From the NCBI GenBank assembly GCA_947568835.1, contig OX387604.1, positions 3,452,001 through 3,516,000 on the forward strand: DNA of 64,000 nucleotides, given 5' to 3'. The stretch's first letter is position 1, and each line of letters opens with the position of its first letter. This document shows positions 60,101-64,000 of this stretch, in pieces. Source of the DNA: Protonemura montana. Taxonomy: Eukaryota; Arthropoda; Insecta; Plecoptera; Nemouridae. Under the pieces are notes generated by a model. It ran no database searches and was not told the DNA's origin. It saw nothing but the letters and a program-made list of their open reading frames with translations. The position numbers and the translations under genes are program-made.

Positions 60101-63100
60101 TTAAGCAGTGACTTTGCTACTGAATAATTGACAGCCAAAACATCGGTGGACAGCTACGACTGATAATAGTTTTGTGTACTTAACTACCAACAAAATTCCA
60201 AGCTCAAGGGAACACAGGATAATGTTTTTAACCCATCCTACCTAGAGATTGATGAGCTATCCAATGTTACAAGTATATCAGTTCCACCTGAAACAACTTT
60301 ATTTACTATTCAGTATATCAGGGGAGAGGTTTGCAAAGTTGTGAAATATGGCAGAGAAACAGCTGTGATCACTGGTTTAACCTATGGCCTTGTCTTTACA
60401 TGGTATTTATCATTAATCAGAAAACTGGGAAAGTTTTAGGATAATCAAAAGCAGCAGATAGGTATTAGGTATCTACAGTATTCAACAAGAAACCTGTGTC
60501 AACTGAACTGAACTGTTTTCTTTTTATAATTTCCTATCGTTTTATTTCGATCCACAAATCTGATCCAGGTAACAATTATCATTTGCCTCGACTCTTCCAG
60601 GTGAAATCTGATGCTTTTTTTTAATGCCTGACATGAACTCTTCCTTGCATTCCTGACCCTTTCCACTGAGAACAGGGACATCGTCGATTTTGGTTAAGTA
60701 CGACTGGCCATTATTTTAATTTGTTAACACTCATCTAGCATATTGAGTTTTTGCTTTGGGTTATGAGTTTTGAAGACATCGAGGTCAAATTGTTTACTCG
60801 TGATAACCCTTTTTTTAGTTTCCTTTACAATAAATCTTTAAGTACAGTAGTAGGTTATACATTTACATGGGTATTGTACTTTTTGATTTATTCTCAATCT
60901 GAAGTAGAGTTATTTGCTCTGTATTTGTCTACTTTGGATTTGTTTCGTTTGATTTTCATTTCCGTTATCAAAAAACCAACCCCCTTTAGTATCATTATCT
61001 CACGGTTTTTGTTTGCAGCTTGGGTTCCTTTATTAGTGAGCCCTTATTAGTCTTTTCAGATTATTGGTGTAAACGTATAAATAAGTTAAATCAAATGTAT
61101 CAAAATGCCTTTTTGATGGGGAAAAACACTGGAACTAAGCCGATGGCAAAGAATGACAAGCTTTATCACCAAATATCTTCTAGATGGTTAATTGTAAGGG
61201 ATTTTCTTTTAACAAAATGTCACCAGAGATGTCCTCTTGAGGAATTAGTTTTTCCTAAGACATTTAATATTTCATTTTGCCTTTCAACCCCGTTTTATTT
61301 ATGTTTCTAGGACAACCCTTTGATGTAAATTTTCTGAGTCCTGTCTGCAATCAACTACTTCATTCTCTTTTGTGACAGTTAAAACAAATTGAACTAATAC
61401 ATATTAGCACTTGATTGTTCGTGTGCCAGCAAAGCAAACCGACAAGGGAACAAAACAGCTCTTTTTAGCATTTCTTCTGATCTCATTCTTGCCACTTTTT
61501 TTCTTTTTAAACTCGTACCGATACAAATAGTCGGAAAAAATGTTCAACCACTTTGTTATTCAGCGCACATGTTGGTCAGTTGCCTTGGCCAAGAAGTTTG
61601 AAGAAAAAAGACGTCAAAAAATTAAATAAGAATGGAATTAAATTAATCTTTCAAAGATTGTTCATTTCTATAAATCAATTATTGATATTGAAGTCAGAGC
61701 CGCTTTAACTTGTAGTTTATTTTCCGTCCACACTGTGATTTTTCTAATTCATCCTAAGTCTGAGAAACCACTGCTTAAGCAACAACTAGTAACCCTTGCG
61801 TCCGTTTTGCATTTCAGGCTGCCTCCCTCTGCTGGTGCAGTTGATCCACGTAGCTGAACACAACGCCGCTACCCGTGCACAAGCGGCGGAGGCTTTGCAC
61901 AATCTGGTGCACGCGCAAGCAGACGACAAGCGTGGGCGCAGGGAAGTTCGCGTGTTACGCTTGCTTGAACAACTGCGCGAATACTGCGACTCCCTACGTG
62001 ACACTCTACAAGACGTGGCTGCGGCCGCTGACAAAGGGGAACCTATCGAACGACCGGATATGTTGGGTAAGTTCTATGCCAGGGATTACATCAATGAGAG
62101 CCATATTTCAAACATTGAAACAAAATTATTTCACTGATTTGCTGCGCAGGGAAGTTTCAAAATATTACTTGTGAACTTACTATTATTACTATTACCTATT
62201 ACTTACATAAAACATGCGTCGAAACCTAATCCAGAAGCAGTATTTGCTCCAATACCAACAGCTACGAACATCCCAATAAAATTAGAATCTCATTCCAGTT
62301 GCAATAGAATTAATTAACTCGGTAGCATTTTCGATTGAAATCCAGATGCAATTACGACATGCCGACTACCCGCTAAAAACTGTCTTAGTCTATAGTTGTT
62401 CAGAGCACATGGCATCCCATGTGAGAAGAGTGATCCTCTCTGTGCTATGCAAATTTCAAATTAAATATTGAACAAGTGTGATTTGGCCCCAATAAATTCC
62501 CTCCGTTTCAAAACCAATTAATAGCAGAAGGATTCCAACATGTAGGCTCCACAAAGTTGGGCAGCCCGGAACTAAAGAAAGAAATTAAATCTAGATCTCA
62601 ATAGTTTTCACATGGTCTCGTACAGTCATAAGGAACTCTAACCATACTTTTATATGTACAGGTAGTGTTTTGCTACTTCCAGATAGGAGAAAATACTTAG
62701 GAAGATGTCGAGTATATTTCATGTAATCTGCCAGTATGGTATCTGATATTTTTTATAATCTGCTACTTCATTTTGGGATTGATCAATTATCAAACTGAAA
62801 CAAAATTATCGAACTGTTGTAATTCTAACCTCAAATATTTTTTGACAGTTCTGTGATGGGCAAAATCATAATATGCACTGATCTTGTTTGGTTGATTATC
62901 TAATTGTTATATGATGAAAAGTGGAAATTACTCATCGTGCAGTCTCGTGAAAATGGCCAAATTTGGCAATTGTAGTAACCTAAGCACAAGGCAATGGAAT
63001 CGTGCTATTAGCGACACCTAGACTTCGCAGGTAGTTTATTTTTTGCTTGGCTCCAGCTAAGATAATGAGGATTATTTTTTATTCGTTTTAAACTGGCCAG

Positions 63101-64000
63101 GAAAAATAGGAAGGTATTTTGTTGCTAACTTTGTTTCTTAACCTAAGCAAACTCATATTTTATCCGAAAACACATTTGAATCGTAATCTCAGCACTTGCA
63201 ACCCAAGATGAATCACCTGCCTTGTTTTTGTCATCTAGAGATTCATAAAATATTTTCAAATTTGTGCATTGTTACATTATCAAAGCACAAGTACTGATGC
63301 ATACATTTATTTTTGTCCAAATGCCCAGTTAAACTCTATTGTACAAGTACCAAGCACAGCTGTACAAGAAAGCACAGTTTCGTACCATGCAGCATGCCAC
63401 CTATAATGCCATAATTCTATAACCAATGGTTTGCTGTGCACACTGATTTTCTGGCAACTGTGGTTTGGGTAGGGGAGATAATTTATTGCATTTTCAAATC
63501 TTTTGTACTGATATTGAAATCTTGTATCATTTACAACAATTCCAAACTGTCTTTTCTTCAGTGTGCTGTAACCTTGTATGGGTTTCATCAACAAATCTAG
63601 TTTATCCTAAGTTTCCTAGCTTTCCCCTAAGTTGTGAAAGTGGGTGAATAGCATGCACCAACGTGCATTGACCACTACATAACTGCCTATGACACGCAGA
63701 TCCCATCAGCCTTTTGAAATAACTTGACTCATCCGGACTTTTCCTGATGTTGCTTTGCGCAGATGAGATGGAAAAGCACCCAGGTGCAAGCATTGCGGCG
63801 CTGATGAAGCTCTCGTTCGATGAAGAACATCGGCACGCGATGTGCCAGCTGGGCGGTCTGCACGCAGTCGCGGAACTGATTCAGCTTGACCACGAAGCTC
63901 ACGGGTCGGCCAGCTCGGATCAGCACTGCGTCACCTTGCGCCGATACGCCGGAATGGCTCTCACCAACCTCACTTTTGGCGACGGCACCAACAAGGCCTT
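45046..64000 (+). CDS. APC: APC (adenomatous polyposis coli) homologue, 5' part, eight coding exons, runs off the window
   Basis: Exons: 45046-45196, 49077-49257, 51573-51633, 56488-56610, 57981-58169, 59154-59388, 61818-62066 and 63763 to beyond 64000. They join in frame with GT-AG sites and give about 475 residues so far. The N terminus (SYEELLARVRNLRHETIQLQ) matches the APC oligomerisation coiled coil. Residues from exons 2-5 are Ser/Gly/Pro-rich and poorly conserved. Exon 6 has the family hallmark KVDMVYSLLSMLGT...RTLLAMSSSPDSC-type block. Exons 7 and 8 start the armadillo repeats (DDKRGRREVRVLRLLEQ; LMKLSFDEEHRHAM; LRRYAGMALTNLTFGD). APC scaffolds the beta-catenin destruction complex and binds microtubule and actin regulators. 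Beta-catenin and Axin binding repeats must lie beyond the window. Introns carry several SINEs. Confidence 0.95.
45389..45720. other. GC-richer block with long open frames on both strands in APC intron 1
   Basis: Overlapping frames of 80-104 codons occur on both strands over the same about 330 bases, which are less AT-rich than the flanks. None resembles a protein I recognise. It could be an undescribed repeat or a fragment of a retrocopy. It does not match the 5S-related SINE. Confidence 0.35.
45911..46327 (-). mobile_element. Full-length 5S-related SINE, minus strand
   Basis: Read on the minus strand it starts TTGGAAACACCGGCCCACGTGAGATCACCGAAGTTA. It continues with GGTTACACTGCGCTAGATCAGG and the GTGTGGGTGACGATTG head. 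Then follow GGAGAGAGG, CTCGCCTTGCTTATCAACC, GTTAAGCCGGTGGTCC, CATTCACCGACACAATTAGACC and a diverged tail ending ACAACTAATCAA. Head-to-head with the next copy. Confidence 0.88.
46582..46960 (+). mobile_element. Near full-length 5S-related SINE, plus strand
   Basis: Head ACACATGTTCTCGTGAAATCACTGGTGTTAAGC, then CTGCGCTTCGTGACCATCATAC. About 18 bases spanning the 5S intermediate-element part (GTATTGGATGGGT) are missing. Body and tail are complete to GTCGTTATACACCACTAACCA. The missing promoter part suggests it cannot be transcribed by polymerase III from its own 5S-type promoter. Confidence 0.88.
47000..48960. other. APC intron 1, distal part
   Basis: No exon or repeat of note is recognised between the SINE pair and the second coding exon, apart from the poly-C tract that follows. 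Confidence 0.5.
48969..48982 (+). repeat. Poly-C tract (14 C)
   Basis: Homopolymer about 95 bases upstream of the APC exon 2 acceptor. Length is uncertain in most sequencing. Confidence 0.85.
49077..49257 (+). CDS. APC: APC coding exon 2 (Gly/Ser/Thr/Pro-rich linker)
   Basis: Acceptor TTTGCACAG|AG, donor CCAAAG|GTGAGT, entry phase 1 and exit phase 2. Encodes ERLQSANDETSREKF, then a Gly-rich run and a Ser/Thr/Pro-rich tract. Much GC-richer than its introns, as expected for coding DNA here. Confidence 0.85.
49304..49352 (+). repeat. 14-15 bp tandem repeat, three and a half units
   Basis: Units gtttaacgaccgat, ggttaacgaccgat and agttaacgactgtcg, followed by gttaa. The unit resembles the GTTTAACGACG tail of the SINE family on the minus strand, so it may be an expansion of a SINE tail. 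Confidence 0.75.
49455..49520 (-). mobile_element. 5S-related SINE tail fragment, minus strand
   Basis: GTGTTTAACGGCACACTGTTTTGAGAACG and AATGGTCTAATGATGCTGAGATGAA correspond to the reverse complement of the SINE 3' end. A similar but weaker patch (ttgtttgacgacgcattgt) precedes it near 49400. The body is not recognisable. Confidence 0.55.
50232..50253 (+). repeat. Poly-C tract (22 C)
   Basis: A 22-base C homopolymer in APC intron 2. The 176-codon minus-strand frame over it is produced partly by its Gly repeat and is not taken as a gene. Confidence 0.85.
51573..51633 (+). CDS. APC: APC coding exon 3 (61-nt frame-keeping exon)
   Basis: Acceptor TTTTGTTGCAG|G, donor AGTAGG|GTAAGT. Entry phase 2, exit phase 0. 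Encodes PLSFHGNGSKPMNRKTSSSR. Without it exon 2 would not join exon 4 in frame, which supports it despite low conservation. Confidence 0.78.
52726..52752 (+). repeat. (ACCC)n microsatellite
   Basis: About five tandem ACCC units, immediately before the tRNA-related element that follows. Confidence 0.85.
52760..52945 (+). mobile_element. tRNA-related SINE-like element with (AAT)n tail
   Basis: A perfect B-box consensus GTTCGAATCCC is at 52889-52899 and an A-box-like TAGCACTGTGAGCTG lies upstream near 52783. The element ends in AATAATAATAATAAT (52928-52942), a usual tail form for tRNA SINEs. The A-to-B distance is longer than in a tRNA and the 5' boundary is approximate. Confidence 0.55.
53330..53830 (+). 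promoter_or_regulatory. Candidate internal APC promoter (CpG-rich)
   Basis: The stretch 53330-53520 and the part to about 53820 are clearly CpG-richer than the surrounding intron (cagcggtcgcggctacgtgccggcgac, cgaacgaaacgagg, cttcggcgataaccgg). It lies 450-900 bases upstream of an ATG-started exon that splices in frame to APC exon 4. No TATA box or clear start site is assigned. Confidence 0.45.
54276..54632 (+). CDS. APC: Candidate alternative first coding exon of APC
   Basis: ATG at 54276 opens 119 codons ending exactly at AAG|GTAAAT (54632), phase 0. The main exon 4 begins phase 0 at 56488, so the two would join in frame. The encoded segment is hydrophilic, Lys/Ser/Asn-rich with an acidic DKNDSGDDEEN stretch and an SRRSQSSLRHSRQHR basic tail; no family is recognised. 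An AG at 54257-54258 could be an acceptor for a 5' exon. From that point the frame also fits exon 1 (phase 1), so use as a cassette exon skipping exons 2-3 is possible. Either way it would give a different N terminus. Confidence 0.5.
54650..56480. other. APC intron 3, distal part
   Basis: No exon recognised. A decayed ACCTAAC/TATCTAAC tandem stretch (56418-56462) lies just before the exon 4 acceptor and could provide several branch-point-like CTAAC sequences. Confidence 0.5.
56488..56610 (+). CDS. APC: APC coding exon 4
   Basis: 41 codons, phase 0 on both sides; acceptor TTGGTTGTAG|AGA, donor ACTGAG|GTTTGT. Encodes RTYESNDFGDARALLLLLGK followed by a Lys/Glu-rich stretch. Not conserved enough to place in vertebrate APC, but frame, splice sites and position support it. 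Confidence 0.82.
57981..58169 (+). CDS. APC: APC coding exon 5
   Basis: 63 codons, phase 0 on both sides; acceptor GGTGTTTTCAG|CTG, donor CAG|GTAAAT. Encodes a Ser-rich linker with the block STLYHGTWPVERGGLWNSCG. GC-rich relative to the flanking introns. Confidence 0.88.
58735..59134 (+). mobile_element. Full-length 5S-related SINE, reference copy of the family
   Basis: Head TTGGAAACACC...GAGATCACCGAAATTAAGC, then CTGGGTCAGGTATTGAATGGGTAACCATCATAC. It is close to the 5S rRNA box A and intermediate-element region (5S: GATCACCGAAGTTAAGC and TTGGATGGGTGACC). Body as in other copies: GTTCGAGAGAGAGG, CTCATTC-type CACTCATTCACCGACGCC, TTAGACCAGTGTCGC. Tail CGGTGCGTCGTTAAACATCACTAATCA. It ends about 20 bases before the APC exon 6 acceptor. 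Confidence 0.9.
59154..59388 (+). CDS. APC: APC coding exon 6 (conserved pre-armadillo block)
   Basis: 78 codons plus one base; donor TCAG|GTGAGA. Contains the strongly conserved segment from SYSQHQLTSKVDMVYSLLSM to SCQTMRQS, right before the armadillo repeats. The acceptor is a tandem CAGCAG, so use of the second AG (start 59157) would drop one Gln. Confidence 0.95.
59390..61815. other. APC intron 6
   Basis: AT-rich intron. Two consecutive hydrophobic frames of about 96-99 codons (60751-61310) are present in different frames and resemble no known family. No exon recognised. Confidence 0.5.
61818..62066 (+). CDS. APC: APC coding exon 7 (first armadillo repeat region)
   Basis: Acceptor TGCATTTCAG|GC, donor TTGG|GTAAGT; entry phase 1, exit phase 1. 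Encodes GCLPLLVQLIHV, AEALHNLVHAQADDKRGRRE and VRVLRLLEQLREYC, all close to vertebrate APC. Confidence 0.96.
62068..63760. other. APC intron 7
   Basis: AT-rich intron with no recognisable exon or repeat family member. Confidence 0.5.
63763..64000 (+). CDS. APC: APC coding exon 8 (armadillo repeats), partial
   Basis: Acceptor CTTTGCGCAG|AT completes an Asp codon. Encodes IAALMKLSFDEEHRHAM, QLGGLHAVAELIQLD and LRRYAGMALTNLTFGDGTNK, and is still open at the window end. This segment is among the most conserved in the APC family. Confidence 0.97.

Noticed and set aside
60751-61310. Two consecutive hydrophobic frames as a nested gene
   Set aside because: They are in different frames, have no homology, and sit in the AT-rich APC intron where Phe/Leu/Ile-rich frames arise by chance.

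Overview
The window looks like nuclear DNA of an arthropod, most likely a hemimetabolous insect. It is AT-rich and sparse in exons, with long introns, many degraded mobile elements and GT-AG spliced genes. Two products point to insects. One is an allatotropin prohormone whose predicted peptide is [13 protein letters not shown] followed by an amidation Gly and KR; I recall the locust peptide as identical, but could not check this. The other is an APC homologue with the insect/vertebrate armadillo start. No prokaryotic operon, tRNA gene, rRNA gene or CRISPR array is seen.

Layout. 1-27.1 kb is mostly gene-poor. It holds a dead non-LTR retrotransposon fragment (about 2.34-3.35 kb), a GC/CpG-rich island with an open frame and a consensus splice donor (6.24-6.69 kb), SINE debris (16.0 kb), an imperfect palindrome (20.43-20.59 kb) and simple repeats. 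27.5-29.6 kb is the allatotropin gene on the + strand: two coding exons encode a 127-residue precursor with one amidated peptide and a conserved C-terminal domain containing an EF-hand-like loop. 34.3-35.9 kb is a p24/TMED3-TMED7-type cargo receptor on the - strand: three coding exons, 211 residues. Its 5' side meets a promoter-like region (about 36.0-36.25 kb) with an ETS-type motif and a rightward splice donor, so it may be bidirectional. 45.0-64.0 kb is the 5' part of an APC (adenomatous polyposis coli) gene on the + strand: eight coding exons are recognisable, with compatible phases throughout. The last exon runs off the window within the armadillo repeats. Possible alternative promoters or first exons are at 40.7-41.5 kb and 53.3-54.63 kb.

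Repeats. The most coherent non-gene signal is a SINE family of about 400 bp whose 5' head resembles 5S rRNA (box A and intermediate-element region) and whose 3' end resembles a GTCGTTAAACACCACTAATCA tail. At least eight full, truncated or internally deleted copies are present (16.0, 27.1, 29.3, 44.2, 45.9, 46.6, 49.5 and 58.7 kb). Two sit immediately 5' of coding-exon acceptors: allatotropin exon 1, and APC exon 6, where the SINE tail seems to supply the branch-point-like sequence. Two tRNA-related SINE-like elements and a near-perfect 154-bp palindrome inside the allatotropin intron are also present.

The three genes are not an obvious functional unit. Allatotropin is a secreted neuropeptide, TMED acts in the early secretory pathway and APC is a Wnt/cytoskeleton scaffold. 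I found no convincing new multi-gene system. The best leads are the SINE-exon associations, the allatotropin-intron palindrome, the candidate alternative APC first exon and the GC island at 6.3 kb.
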